64,000 nt of DNA from Clostridiales bacterium. GTDB taxonomy: Bacteria > Bacillota > Clostridia > Oscillospirales > Acutalibacteraceae. The translations under genes were made by a program, and so were the position numbers. The stretch lies in assembly GCA_012840445.1 (NCBI GenBank), contig DULI01000002.1, forward strand, positions 18,631-82,630. Reading direction: 5' to 3'. This document shows, one piece after another, positions 19,595 through 28,639 of the stretch; position 1 is the first letter of the stretch, and every line of letters begins with the position of its first letter. The notes below the pieces were generated by a model. It saw only the letters and a list, made by a program, of their open reading frames with translations, was not told the DNA's origin and did no database searches.

Positions 19595-19608
19595 GTTGCA
19601 CCTGCAAC
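19595..19608. promoter_or_regulatory. Inverted repeat, likely Crp/Fnr operator
   Basis: GTTGCA-CC-TGCAAC, a perfect 6-2-6 inverted repeat in the 91-base gap between the divergent regulator and ferredoxin genes. With TATAAT at 19631-19636 the ferredoxin transcript would start near 19643, which puts the repeat's centre (19601.5) at about -41.5, the standard class II activator position. There is no good -35 box at that promoter, as expected for an activated one. For the regulator gene the site lies just before its ribosome binding site, where binding would repress. Confidence 0.6.
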
Positions 19609-19630
19609 TAACTTTTTAAGATTATTATAT

Positions 19631-19636
19631 TATAAT
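19631..19636 (+). promoter_or_regulatory. -10 box of the ferredoxin gene
   Basis: Perfect TATAAT 35 bases before the start codon, in an AT-rich stretch. No recognisable -35 hexamer lies 17 bases upstream. Confidence 0.5.
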
Positions 19637-19670
19637 CATATCGCAAAGTAAATTTATTTCGGAGGTCAAT

Positions 19671-20366
19671 ATGATTAGACAGATTATTAAGATAGACGAG
19701 GAAAAATGCAACGGCTGTGGCCTTTGCGTCACTGCCTGCCACGAAGGCGCAATCCAGATAGTAGACGGCAAGGCAAAACTAATCCGAGACGACTACTGCG
19801 ACGGGCTTGGCAACTGCCTGCCGGTCTGCCCTGTAAACGCAATCTCCTTCGAAACCAGGGAAGCCGCCCCGTTTGATGAGCAGGCAGTTTTGGAAAATAT
19901 GCAAAAACAAAATATGCATCAGCATCATGGCTGTCCGGGCATGGCTGTAAGGCAGATAAGCCACCCGAATACGGCGTCTCAAAACGCCTTCCCTCGCGAC
20001 AGCCAGCTTAACCAATGGCCGGTTCAGATTAAACTGGTGCCCGTAAACGCGCCCTATTTTGATAACGCCAAGCTGCTGATAGCCGCCGACTGCACCGCCT
20101 TTGCATATGGGGATTTTCACAACAGATTTTTAAAAGACCACATTGTCCTTATAGGCTGCCCCAAACTTGACGAGAGCGACTATTCCGAAAAACTTACCGA
20201 GATAATAAGGCACAACAATATTAAAAGCATAACCATTGTGCGAATGGAAGTGCCCTGCTGCGGCGGCATAGAAAACGCCGCCAAAATCGCGCTTAAAAAC
20301 AGCGGGAAGTTTATTCCCTGGCAGGTTGTCACCATTTCAATCGACGGGCAGATAATTGACGAATAA
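19671..20366 (+). CDS. Two-[4Fe-4S] ferredoxin-domain protein
   Basis: 231 residues. The N-terminal di-cluster ferredoxin domain has CNGCGLCVTAC (CxxCxxCxxxC) and then CDGLGNCLPVCP, the spacing usual for this family. A short linker carries HQHHGCPG. The C-terminal region (about 120-231) has CPKL and PCCGGIENAA, cysteines that may bind a further cofactor. It is probably a cytoplasmic electron carrier or redox enzyme of unknown substrate. The start follows GGAGGT. Its neighbour is a divergent Crp/Fnr regulator, a pairing that recurs in anaerobic Firmicutes. It is followed by a 15-bp-stem terminator shared with galE. Confidence 0.85.
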   Translation: MIRQIIKIDEEKCNGCGLCVTACHEGAIQIVDGKAKLIRDDYCDGLGNCLPVCPVNAISFETREAAPFDEQAVLENMQKQNMHQHHGCPGMAVRQISHPNTASQNAFPRDSQLNQWPVQIKLVPVNAPYFDNAKLLIAADCTAFAYGDFHNRFLKDHIVLIGCPKLDESDYSEKLTEIIRHNNIKSITIVRMEVPCCGGIENAAKIALKNSGKFIPWQVVTISIDGQIIDE

Positions 20367-20369
20367 ATT

Positions 20370-20403
20370 AAACGCCGTTTTAGCCAAAGCTAAAACGGCG
20401 TTT
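20370..20403. terminator. Bidirectional terminator between the ferredoxin gene and galE
   Basis: A 15-bp perfect stem (AAACGCCGTTTTAGC and its complement) with a four-base loop, between the converging stops at 20366 and 20406. A/T runs on both sides suit termination in both directions. Confidence 0.85.
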
Positions 20404-20405
20404 GT

Positions 20406-21419
20406 TTATTCGGCATATCCTAAAGGATTATTCTTCTGCCAGCGCCATGTGTCGGCACACATGTCTTCAATTGTTAGTTCGGCATGCCATCCAAGTACTT
20501 TCTTTGCTTTGCTGACATCGGCGTAGACTATCGCTGCGTCGCCCGGGCGGCGTCCGACAATTTTGTAAGGTATTTTAACACCCGTTACCTTTTCAAAGGC
20601 GGCCACCAGTTCAAGCACGCTACAGCCGCGCCCGGTACCGAGATTTACAGCATCGCAGCCGGTATTTTTAAGCACCCACTCTACCGCCTTAACATGTCCT
20701 TTGGCAAGGTCCACCACATGAATATAGTCCCTGACACCTGTACCATCGGGCGTGTCATAATCATTTCCGAAAACCGAAAGCTCGGGCAGTCTTCCGACCG
20801 CGACCTGGGCAATATAAGGCATCAGGTTGTTCGGAATACCCTTGGGATCTTCGCCAATCAGCCCGGTTTTGTGAGCACCTATAGGATTGAAATATCTTAA
20901 AATTGAGATTGACCATCCGTTATCGCTGTTATATATATCCCTCAAAATCTCTTCTATAAACAGCTTGGTCCTGCCATACGGGTTAATCGCCCCCAACGAC
21001 ATATCTTCAGTAAGCGGCATTTTGTCAGTAATTCCGTAAACGGTTGCAGAGGAACTGAACACTATTTTTTTGACATTAAACTCCTTCATTACCTCGCAAA
21101 GAGTGATTGTGCCGCTAATGTTATTGTCATAATAATCCAAAGGGATTTTTACCGATTCGCCAACCGCCTTAAGCCCCGCAAAATGGACCACAGCTTCAAT
21201 TTCATGTTGGCTGAATATTTCGCGCAGTGCTTCCTTATCGCGAATATCGGCCTTTATAAATTCTACAGGTTTTCCGGTGATTTTCTCTACGCGTTTCAGA
21301 CTTTCTTGTTTGCTGTTATAGAGGTTGTCCACAACAACTATATCAAACCCTGCATCTAACAGTTCGACGCAGGTATGGCTGCCTATATATCCGGCACCTC
21401 CGGTTACTAATACCGCCAC
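20406..21419 (-). CDS. galE: UDP-glucose 4-epimerase
   Basis: 337-residue short-chain dehydrogenase-type epimerase that interconverts UDP-glucose and UDP-galactose, feeding the Leloir pathway and surface polysaccharides. It has an N-terminal NAD-binding GGAGYIGSH, the catalytic S-x24-YxxxK pattern (SSSATVYG and YGRTKLFIEE), and the C-terminal RRPGDAAIVYAD. The length is normal. A beta-galactosidase in the same window could supply galactose to it, but they are far apart. Confidence 0.95.
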   Translation of the reverse strand: MAVLVTGGAGYIGSHTCVELLDAGFDIVVVDNLYNSKQESLKRVEKITGKPVEFIKADIRDKEALREIFSQHEIEAVVHFAGLKAVGESVKIPLDYYDNNISGTITLCEVMKEFNVKKIVFSSSATVYGITDKMPLTEDMSLGAINPYGRTKLFIEEILRDIYNSDNGWSISILRYFNPIGAHKTGLIGEDPKGIPNNLMPYIAQVAVGRLPELSVFGNDYDTPDGTGVRDYIHVVDLAKGHVKAVEWVLKNTGCDAVNLGTGRGCSVLELVAAFEKVTGVKIPYKIVGRRPGDAAIVYADVSKAKKVLGWHAELTIEDMCADTWRWQKNNPLGYAE

Positions 21420-21595
21420 TTGCCATCACTATCCTTTCTTTCCTGTTTATTATAATCACCCAATTCAAATTATGTCAATACAAGAAATTGGGGTGATTAT
21501 AGACTAAATCACGGAAAATATGTTATAATGGTTTAAAATTTTACAATTATGTTTGTATAAAAACAAGATAAAATAAGTGAATGGAGCGAGAATTT

Positions 21596-23026
21596 GTGAA
21601 AGATACCTATCAAAATCCGCTTTGCGAGAGATATGCAAGCCAGGAAATGAAATACCTTTTTTCCCCGGACAAAAAGTTTACTACCTGGCGCAAACTATGG
21701 GTGGCACTTGCAGAGGCTGAAAAGGAACTTGGGCTTCCTATAACCGACGAACAAATAGAAGAGCTTAAAGCCCACATTAATGATATAAACTACGAAGACG
21801 CAAACAGAAAAGAAAAAGAAGTGCGCCACGACGTTATGGCACATGTTTATGCATACGGGTTGCAGTGCCCAAAAGCAAAAGGCATAATTCACCTTGGCGC
21901 CACCTCATGCTATGTGGGGGACAATACAGATATTATTTTAATGACCGAGGGGCTAAAATTCATAAAAAATAAACTTGTTTACCTGATTAGCATACTTGCA
22001 AAGTTTGCGGATAGATACAAATCTCTACCCACGCTTGCCTTTACCCATTTTCAGCCCGCGCAGCCGACAACTGTGGGCAAGCGCGCCTGTTTGTGGCTGT
22101 ATGATTTGGTGCTCGATTTGGAACAGCTTGACCACCAGATTTCCAACATGCGCCTTTTAGGCTCTAAAGGGACAACCGGCACGCAGGCAAGCTTTATGGA
22201 GCTCTTTGAGGGCGACCATGAAAAGGTAAAAAAACTCGATAAACTAATAGCCCAAAAAATGGGCTTTTCCGACACCGTTCCGGTCTCGGGCCAGACCTAC
22301 TCCCGCAAGATTGACAGCTTTGTGCTGTCGGTCCTGTCGGGCATTGCGCAAAGCGCAATGAAATTCTCCAATGATTTGCGTTTGCTTCAGCATCTTAAAG
22401 AAGTCGAGGAACCCTTTGAGAAAAACCAAATCGGCTCTTCGGCAATGGCATACAAGCGCAACCCCATGCGCTGCGAGCGGATTTCCTCGCTGGCAAGACA
22501 TGTAATAATAAATTCATTAAACCCCGCCATTACAGCCGCTACACAGTGGTTCGAGCGCACACTGGACGATTCGGCCAATAAACGTATAAGTATACCTGAA
22601 GCCTTTTTGGCGGTTGACGCTATACTTAACCTTTACATTAATGTCGCCGACGGCCTTGTGGTATATGAAAAGGTAATTAAGCAGCATCTTATTAGGGAAC
22701 TGCCCTTTATGGCTACCGAAAACATAATGATGCAGGCGGTAAAAAAAGGCGGGGACCGCCAGGAGCTTCACGAGGCTATAAGGGTCCATTCCATGGCAGC
22801 GGCAAAATCTATAAAGGAAGAGGGCCGTGAAAACGACCTAATCGACCGTATAGCAAGCGACCCGATTTTCGGAATGACCAAAGAAGAAATCATGGAAATA
22901 TTAAGACCCGAAAACTTTATTGGCCGTGCTGACCGGCAGGTGGAAGAATTTTTGAATGAGGTTATAAATCCGATTTTAGCGGAAAACGAAAATGTTAAAG
23001 AAGTATCGGCAGAGGTAAGTGTATAA
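21596..23026 (+). CDS. purB: Adenylosuccinate lyase
   Basis: About 476 residues. It performs two steps of purine synthesis: SAICAR to AICAR, and adenylosuccinate to AMP, releasing fumarate. The family signature is [14 protein letters not shown] near residue 290, and the catalytic His lies in [10 protein letters not shown] / [10 protein letters not shown]. The start GTG at 21596 has GGAG nine bases upstream and gives the usual KDTYQNPL start; an in-frame ATG at 21581 lacks a ribosome binding site. A TATAAT at 21524-21529 with TAGACT upstream is a likely promoter. It stands apart from any other pur gene. Confidence 0.95.
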   Translation: MKDTYQNPLCERYASQEMKYLFSPDKKFTTWRKLWVALAEAEKELGLPITDEQIEELKAHINDINYEDANRKEKEVRHDVMAHVYAYGLQCPKAKGIIHLGATSCYVGDNTDIILMTEGLKFIKNKLVYLISILAKFADRYKSLPTLAFTHFQPAQPTTVGKRACLWLYDLVLDLEQLDHQISNMRLLGSKGTTGTQASFMELFEGDHEKVKKLDKLIAQKMGFSDTVPVSGQTYSRKIDSFVLSVLSGIAQSAMKFSNDLRLLQHLKEVEEPFEKNQIGSSAMAYKRNPMRCERISSLARHVIINSLNPAITAATQWFERTLDDSANKRISIPEAFLAVDAILNLYINVADGLVVYEKVIKQHLIRELPFMATENIMMQAVKKGGDRQELHEAIRVHSMAAAKSIKEEGRENDLIDRIASDPIFGMTKEEIMEILRPENFIGRADRQVEEFLNEVINPILAENENVKEVSAEVSV

Positions 23027-23044
23027 ATTTTAAACAAAGCTGGA

Positions 23045-25087
23045 ATGCATATGATTACAAAAAAAGCGGCAACAACTCCCAGGACAGCAGTTCGAAAAAC
23101 AACAACTGTAAGACGTGCCAGGAACGTGTTGATAACCAAGACAGCATTTTTCTACTTTTTCCCATTGTCTATTCTTTATCTTGAATTAATTTTCCGGGCA
23201 TTTACGATTGACAGGTTTTTTGATGTAGGGCTTGTTTACATCCTGTTATTCTCTTTTTCAGCAGGATTTTTCCTTACGGTACTCTCCACCTTTTTTGCCC
23301 CGAAAATCAACCGCAGGATTTGCATAGCGCTGCTGTCTGCAGTAACACTTATTTATATCATACAGCTTGTATATACACAGGTTTTTGGTACCTTTTTGAT
23401 TATTTATTCTTTTGCGGTCGGCGGTGATATTCTTCAGTTTCGCAAAACAATAATATCTGCCATTATTAAAAGAATTCCAGCTATTGCACTTACTATTATT
23501 CCGCTAATAATTTTTATCTACTTTGGGAAAGGAAAAATTGTATTTTTTAGAATCAGATCCTCCCAAAAACTTTTTTTGGCTTTAATCGGTGTACTTATTC
23601 ATTTAATTGCGGTATTTTTAATCACCATCAACAACTTTGGCACAATAAGCGCAAGGTTTCTGTATAGTGAGGAGTTTATCCCGGATGCATCGGTGGCGAA
23701 ATTCGGGCTGCTTACAACCGAACGGCTGGATTTGACTCAGCTTCTGTTCAGCTCGCGGTATGATGATTTTGAGTTTGACCCCGGTCTTGTATCTTCGCAG
23801 GAACCCTCCTCAAGCGAAGAGCAAATCGAGACCCAGCAGCCACAGTATACCGACCAGGTAATGAACATTGATTTTGAATCCTTAATCGCCAACGAAACCG
23901 ACAGCGAACTGCTGCAAATGCACAATTATTTCAGCAACCAAACACCTACCAAAACCAACAGGTATACAGGCATGTTTAAAGGCAAAAACCTGGTATTTGT
24001 AACAGCCGAAGGCTTTTCGCCCTATGTAATTGACAAAGAGCTTACTCCGACGCTTTACAAAATGAAGTACGAGGGGTTTAATTTTAAAAACTTTTACACC
24101 CCGATATGGGGAGTAAGCACGTCAGATGGGGAGTATGTGGCCTGCACCGGGCTGCTGCCCAAACCCGGTGTTTGGAGCTTTTCAAGGTCAAGCCAAAACT
24201 ACCTTCCTTTCTGTATGGGCAACCAGTTTGCAAAACTGTCTGTCAAATCCTTTGCATATCACAACAATACCTACACCTACTACGACCGGCACCTTTCCCA
24301 CCCCAATATGGGCTATATATACAAGGGTCTCGGCAACGGGCTTGAGGTAACCAATACCTGGCCGCAGTCCGATGTGGAAATGATTGAGCTTTCCATGCCC
24401 GACTATATCAATTACGACAGATTTAATGTTTATTACATGACGGTCAGTGGTCACCTGCAATACACCTTTAAGGGCAATTACATCTCCTACAAAAACAGGG
24501 ATTTGGTCTCCCATCTAAACTACTCCGACCATGTCAAGGCGTACCTTGCCTGCAATATAGAACTGGACCGCGCGATGGAAGTCCTTCTCAACAAACTGAA
24601 CGAGCTTGGAAAGGCCGAAGACACGGTATTTGTAATCAGCCCCGACCATTACCCTTACGGGCTTACAAAAGAAGAGATAGACGAGCTTGCAGGCAAAAAG
24701 GTAGAGCAAAACTTCGAGCTTTACAAGGGCGAGCTGATAATTTACTGCCAGGGCATGCAGCCGGTAGAGATTGAAAAGCCTGCCTCCAGCCTTGACATTA
24801 TACCCACCATTTCCAACCTGTTCGGGCTCGAATACGATTCGCGCCTTTTAATGGGACAGGACATACTTTCGGACTCAAGCCCGCTGGTTATTTTCTCTAA
24901 CCGCAGTTGGATTACCGATAAGGGCAAATTCTATGCCAAAACCGGAAAGTTCGAGGCATTTGAGGGACAGAGCATCGAGGACGGATATGTTAAACAAATA
25001 AGTAATATTGTCAACGGCAAATTTAAAATGTCGCAGAAAATCCTTGAAAGGGATTATTACAGGATCGTATTCCAGCATATAAAATAA
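23045..25087 (+). CDS. LtaS-like sulfatase-family phosphoglycerol transferase
   Basis: 680 residues: a basic N-terminal tail, five membrane helices (about 28-205), a Ser/Gln-rich linker, and a sulfatase/alkaline phosphatase-fold extracellular domain (about 300-640). The putative nucleophile threonine lies in GVSTSDGEY and the metal-binding DH in VISPDHYPYG, as in lipoteichoic acid synthase. LtaS enzymes transfer glycerol-phosphate from phosphatidylglycerol to a growing polymer outside the membrane. Whether this one makes LTA, primes it, or decorates glycolipid cannot be told. ATG at 23045 or 23051 could be used; both have weak binding sites. It is convergent with a LiaF-like gene across a terminator. 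Confidence 0.88.
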   Translation: MHMITKKAATTPRTAVRKTTTVRRARNVLITKTAFFYFFPLSILYLELIFRAFTIDRFFDVGLVYILLFSFSAGFFLTVLSTFFAPKINRRICIALLSAVTLIYIIQLVYTQVFGTFLIIYSFAVGGDILQFRKTIISAIIKRIPAIALTIIPLIIFIYFGKGKIVFFRIRSSQKLFLALIGVLIHLIAVFLITINNFGTISARFLYSEEFIPDASVAKFGLLTTERLDLTQLLFSSRYDDFEFDPGLVSSQEPSSSEEQIETQQPQYTDQVMNIDFESLIANETDSELLQMHNYFSNQTPTKTNRYTGMFKGKNLVFVTAEGFSPYVIDKELTPTLYKMKYEGFNFKNFYTPIWGVSTSDGEYVACTGLLPKPGVWSFSRSSQNYLPFCMGNQFAKLSVKSFAYHNNTYTYYDRHLSHPNMGYIYKGLGNGLEVTNTWPQSDVEMIELSMPDYINYDRFNVYYMTVSGHLQYTFKGNYISYKNRDLVSHLNYSDHVKAYLACNIELDRAMEVLLNKLNELGKAEDTVFVISPDHYPYGLTKEEIDELAGKKVEQNFELYKGELIIYCQGMQPVEIEKPASSLDIIPTISNLFGLEYDSRLLMGQDILSDSSPLVIFSNRSWITDKGKFYAKTGKFEAFEGQSIEDGYVKQISNIVNGKFKMSQKILERDYYRIVFQHIK

Positions 25088-25115
25088 AAACAGCAGGCAG
25101 TTGCCTGCTGTTTTT
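25086..25115. terminator. Bidirectional terminator after the LtaS-like gene
   Basis: A nearly perfect hairpin AAAAACAGCAGGCA / TGCCTGCTGTTTTT between converging stops (25087 and 25119), with A-run and T-run flanks. Confidence 0.85.
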
Positions 25116-25118
25116 GGT

Positions 25119-25817
25119 TTATATTATATCCATTCCCGCAAAAATTATTGTTGACTTAATATACACTGTCGGACGGCCTTGCTGATTATTCCGCACCTTG
25201 TTTTCTATTCCCCCGAAAACCGGCACGCCTGTAACCATGACATTTACATTGTCAGGCAGGAAAATATCAATTCCCCCGAATATTGCAGTGGCATTAATTA
25301 CTATATCATTTTCTATCATTGCTCCGCGAAGGTCCAGCTCTACTCCGCCAAAAATCGCTGTGCAGTTTGCTCCGTTAAACTTTTCCCCCTCAAAGCGGCG
25401 CTCATATCCCCCGAATATCGCTGTATAGTTGGGAATTCCCGAAGTTTCTCCGATTTTGGGAATAACAACCGCAGGAAATCTTTTTGTATTAAACACAAGC
25501 TTTAATCCGATAAAAACTAAAATCACCGGAAATACCAGTTTACCGTAGGAAATATTTTTATCCAGAATTAACTCTAACTGTTCACCTACAATGATAAGCA
25601 CTCCTATTGTAAACGCAAGGGCGTTGCCAAAATGAATTCCGCTGTTAATAAAGCTTATAATAGAGGGAATTATTATAAACAACGCCCACCAGCCGGGAAA
25701 AACATTTCCAATTTCATTTAAATCAATAAGATGTATCGCATCACACGCAAAAAGCACACCGGCGGCTATTAAAACCAAACCAATCAAAACATTCAAAGCG
25801 TTTTTTTTCCTATCCAT
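25119..25817 (-). CDS. LiaF-like membrane protein
   Basis: 232 residues. The N-terminal half has four membrane helices (LiaI/LiaF-type transmembrane region). The C-terminal half is a beta-helix-like domain with regularly repeated TAIFGG blocks (NYTAIFGG, NCTAIFGG, NATAIFGG, then VPVFGG), as in the cell-wall-stress protein LiaF/YvqF. LiaF normally restrains the LiaRS two-component system, but no kinase or regulator is next to it. It more likely belongs to the broader DUF5668/LiaF_C group with an unknown envelope role. Confidence 0.8.
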   Translation of the reverse strand: MDRKKNALNVLIGLVLIAAGVLFACDAIHLIDLNEIGNVFPGWWALFIIIPSIISFINSGIHFGNALAFTIGVLIIVGEQLELILDKNISYGKLVFPVILVFIGLKLVFNTKRFPAVVIPKIGETSGIPNYTAIFGGYERRFEGEKFNGANCTAIFGGVELDLRGAMIENDIVINATAIFGGIDIFLPDNVNVMVTGVPVFGGIENKVRNNQQGRPTVYIKSTIIFAGMDII

Positions 25818-25923
25818 ATGGCACCACCTTTTTTATATTATAATAATTTCCAATTACCACTATATATTTAAATTATTGTTGAGACGATTTTATAAAATCA
25901 GGGAAAATAGTCAATACTATGCA

Positions 25924-25952
25924 TTGACTATTTAATTTTTATTAGATATAAT
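25924..25952 (+). promoter_or_regulatory. Promoter of the 72-residue membrane protein gene
   Basis: TTGACT (25924-25929), 17 bases, TATAAT (25947-25952); a near-consensus sigma-A promoter 36 bases before the start codon. It supports the small gene as real. Confidence 0.7.
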
Positions 25953-25987
25953 GTAATCGAACATTTGTTCTTTATGCGGAGGGGCTT

Positions 25988-26206
25988 ATGTCAACATCTT
26001 TCATTTTTACAACTGTAATTGAAATCTTGGTAGGCGCATTTATCATCTGGGGTGTCCTGCATGAGGACGTGCTGATTGATATGGAAGACCGCCTGTTTCT
26101 TAAAATACGCAACTGTTTTAAAAAGCAGAATTTAAATTGCGTTGACACTGTATCCGATGATATTCAGATTCTGGGCACAGTTAAGAGGGACTCTAACTGC
26201 GCCTAA
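25988..26206 (+). CDS. Small membrane protein of unknown function
   Basis: 72 residues: one membrane helix (about 5-25, FIFTTVIEILVGAFIIWGVL), then a charged cytoplasmic tail. The ATG has GCGGAGGGG upstream and a near-consensus promoter at 25924-25952. I do not recognise the family beyond a likeness to short, single-helix clostridial proteins with an early acidic stretch (HEDVLIDMED). Its 3' end overlaps the end of uxaC, on the other strand, by 14 bases. Confidence 0.7.
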   Translation: MSTSFIFTTVIEILVGAFIIWGVLHEDVLIDMEDRLFLKIRNCFKKQNLNCVDTVSDDIQILGTVKRDSNCA

Positions 26207-27608
26207 CTTTGAACCCGAAGTATCTTACGGTGTTATAGTAGCAGATATCTTGAACCAGCATTCCCAGCAGCTCGGCATCGTTTGGGAATTCGCCATTTTC
26301 CACCCACTCACCTATTAAATCGCACAATATCCTTCTGAAATACTCATGCCGTGTGTAAGACAGAAAACTTCGCGAATCGGTTAGCATTCCCACAAAGTTC
26401 CCAAGCAGCGACTGGGATGCAAGGCTTATCAAATGGTCACGCATTCCCTGCTTGGTATCGTTAAACCACCATGCCGAACCATGCTGGATCTTGCCGGGTA
26501 TCTCATCATTTTGGAAGCACCCGATTACACTGTCAATCAATGCGTTGTCGTTTGGGTTTAGCGAATATAGTATTGTTTTAGGCAATAATGAGGCTTGATT
26601 GAGTCTATTCATAAACTGGGTAAGGGGTCGGCTGTCAATGGATGGCCCCATGCAGTCAAAACCGGTGTCAGCACCAATTGTATCGAACATAACTCGGTTT
26701 GTATTCCTCACCGGTCCCATGTGAAGCTGCATTACCCAGTTTCTTTTTGCGTATTCTTCGCCCAAAAACACCAAAATACAGGTCTTGTAAGCATCAATTT
26801 CTTCACGTGACAGTTCTCTTCCCTTTAGGCCTTTTTTGAAAATTTCATCGGCCTGTTCTTCCGAAATCGGAACATAAAAAGCGTATTCAATCGAATGGTC
26901 GCTGGCCACACAGCCTAACTCATAAAAGAAGTCCATCCGTTTTATTAATGCAGATTTAAGGTCACTTAATGTTTCTATTTTTGTACCGGAAACAGCCGAC
27001 AGCTTCATTATATAATCCGAAAAATCATCCGCTTCAATTTTTAAAATCCTGTCCGGCCGCCATGTGGGCAAAACTTCAACCTTAAAGCTTTGCTCCCGCA
27101 TTAAAGCCAAATGATACTCCAAAGAATCGGCGGGATCATCTGTGGTGCAGATATGGGTTACATTTGAAGCTTCAATAATACCCCTTACACTCATGTTTTG
27201 CTCGGACAACCTGCGGTTGCAATGCTCCCATACCAAATCGGCAGTCTTGCTTGACAGGCAGCCGTCAAAGCCGAAATACCTCTTCAGCTCCAAATGTGAC
27301 CAGTGGTAAAGCGGGTTTCCAATGCATTTGTCCATTACCGCGGCATAGGCGTCAAACTTCTCCTTGTCGCTGCCGCTTCCTGTTATTTTATCTTCAGGCG
27401 TGCCGTTCGAACGCATGGCACGCCATTTATAATGGTCTGCTTCGAGCCAGGCTTTGGTAATATTTTTAAATCTTCTGTTTTCAAAGATTTCCTTTGGGTC
27501 GATATGGCAGTGGTAGTCGGCAATAGGCATCTGCTTCGCAAAATTGTGGTATAGGAATTTGGCGGTTTCTGTATTCAGTAAGAAATTCTCATCCATAAAT
27601 GGTTTCAT
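26193..27608 (-). CDS. uxaC: Glucuronate isomerase
   Basis: About 471 residues. It converts D-glucuronate to D-fructuronate, or D-galacturonate to D-tagaturonate, the first step of hexuronate catabolism. The amidohydrolase-fold motif DYHCHIDP lies near the N-terminus, and the conserved QLHMGPVRNTN and SDSRS-like TDSRSFLSYTRHEYFRR are present. An ATG at 27623 contains the ribosome binding site (GGAGG) of the true ATG at 27608, eight bases downstream. It is divergent from eda-kdgK, which supply the last steps of the same pathway. The two middle steps (uxuB/uxuA or uxaB/uxaA) are not in this window. Confidence 0.95.
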   Translation of the reverse strand: MKPFMDENFLLNTETAKFLYHNFAKQMPIADYHCHIDPKEIFENRRFKNITKAWLEADHYKWRAMRSNGTPEDKITGSGSDKEKFDAYAAVMDKCIGNPLYHWSHLELKRYFGFDGCLSSKTADLVWEHCNRRLSEQNMSVRGIIEASNVTHICTTDDPADSLEYHLALMREQSFKVEVLPTWRPDRILKIEADDFSDYIMKLSAVSGTKIETLSDLKSALIKRMDFFYELGCVASDHSIEYAFYVPISEEQADEIFKKGLKGRELSREEIDAYKTCILVFLGEEYAKRNWVMQLHMGPVRNTNRVMFDTIGADTGFDCMGPSIDSRPLTQFMNRLNQASLLPKTILYSLNPNDNALIDSVIGCFQNDEIPGKIQHGSAWWFNDTKQGMRDHLISLASQSLLGNFVGMLTDSRSFLSYTRHEYFRRILCDLIGEWVENGEFPNDAELLGMLVQDICYYNTVRYFGFKVRRS

Positions 27609-27690
27609 TTTCTTTTCCTCCATTTTTTAATCAATATAATCATATTATCCAATTTAATTTAAGTCAATCCAAATCTTGCATCTAAATTGA

Positions 27691-27719
27691 TTGACCGCAA
27701 AGGGCAAGAGTTTTATAAT
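27691..27719 (+). promoter_or_regulatory. Promoter of eda-kdgK
   Basis: TTGACC (27691-27696), 17 bases, TATAAT (27714-27719), with the eda start 30 bases further on. Confidence 0.65.
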
Positions 27720-27748
27720 ATATATAGTTACAAAAAGGAGTTCGGAGT

Positions 27749-28627
27749 ATGAACAGCATTTTGGAGCAAATAGGCAAAGTGGGGCTTGTTCCCGTCATAA
27801 AAATCAAAGATCCACAAAAGGCGGTACCTCTTGCAAAGTCATTAAAAAAGGGCGGTGTCCCGGTTGCGGAGGTGACCTTCAGGACCGAAGCCGCAGCTAA
27901 GGCGATTGAAAATATCGCAACCACATTGCCAGATATAATCTTAGGTGCAGGCACTGTGCTTTCGGTCGAACAGGCAAAAACCGCAGTGGCTGCGGGCGCA
28001 AAATACATCATAACACCCGGATTTGACGAAAAAGTTGTCGGCTATTGCGTAGAACATGGCATCCCTGTAACGCCCGGGTGTTCAAATGCAAGCGAGGTTA
28101 CAAAGGCTGTAGGCTTCGGACTTGAAGTGGTCAAGTTTTTCCCGGCCGAGGCCCTGGGAGGCATTAAGGTGCTCAAAGCCCTGGCAGGGCCCTTCCCGAA
28201 CATAAAATATATCCCCACCGGAGGAATAGGCCCTCACAACCTGCTGGATTACATATCCATTAATAAGGTGCTAGCCTGCGGCGGCTCATGGATGGTACCG
28301 GACAACCTGGTGGAAAGTGAAGACTGGGAGGGAATCACCCGTCTGGCACGGCAAGCGGTAATAAGCATGCTAGCCCCCGAAGTCAGTCAAATCCAAATTT
28401 CCGAGACAGAGCAAAACAATGTTTTAGCCACACTTATGTCTGAACTTATAAACAAGCCGTTTGCAAATGCAGAGGGACAAAATTTGGTGACTATAAGCGT
28501 CACAAGTATAGAAAGGCTTGAAAACTTCCTAATCCTACTTGGCTTAAAAACAATAAAGCAGGATTCTTCAATTCGCCTTGCAGACAGTTTGTCGGGATTT
28601 AATATCAGATTTACAAATAAGAATTAA
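27749..28627 (+). CDS. eda: KDPG/KHG aldolase with a C-terminal extension
   Basis: 292 residues. The first 205 or so are a full KDPG aldolase: the general-base Glu region (VTFRTEAAAKAI), GAGTVLS, TPGCSNASEV, and the Schiff-base lysine in EVVKFFPAEALGG. It splits 2-keto-3-deoxy-6-phosphogluconate to pyruvate and glyceraldehyde-3-phosphate. About 80 further residues (from VSQIQISETEQ) look like a fragment of a glyoxalase/VOC-type domain found fused to some clostridial aldolases; here it is shorter than those I recall. It is 12 bases upstream of kdgK, hence in the same operon, and divergent from uxaC. Confidence 0.93.
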   Translation: MNSILEQIGKVGLVPVIKIKDPQKAVPLAKSLKKGGVPVAEVTFRTEAAAKAIENIATTLPDIILGAGTVLSVEQAKTAVAAGAKYIITPGFDEKVVGYCVEHGIPVTPGCSNASEVTKAVGFGLEVVKFFPAEALGGIKVLKALAGPFPNIKYIPTGGIGPHNLLDYISINKVLACGGSWMVPDNLVESEDWEGITRLARQAVISMLAPEVSQIQISETEQNNVLATLMSELINKPFANAEGQNLVTISVTSIERLENFLILLGLKTIKQDSSIRLADSLSGFNIRFTNKN

Positions 28628-28639
28628 AGGGGTCTTGAT

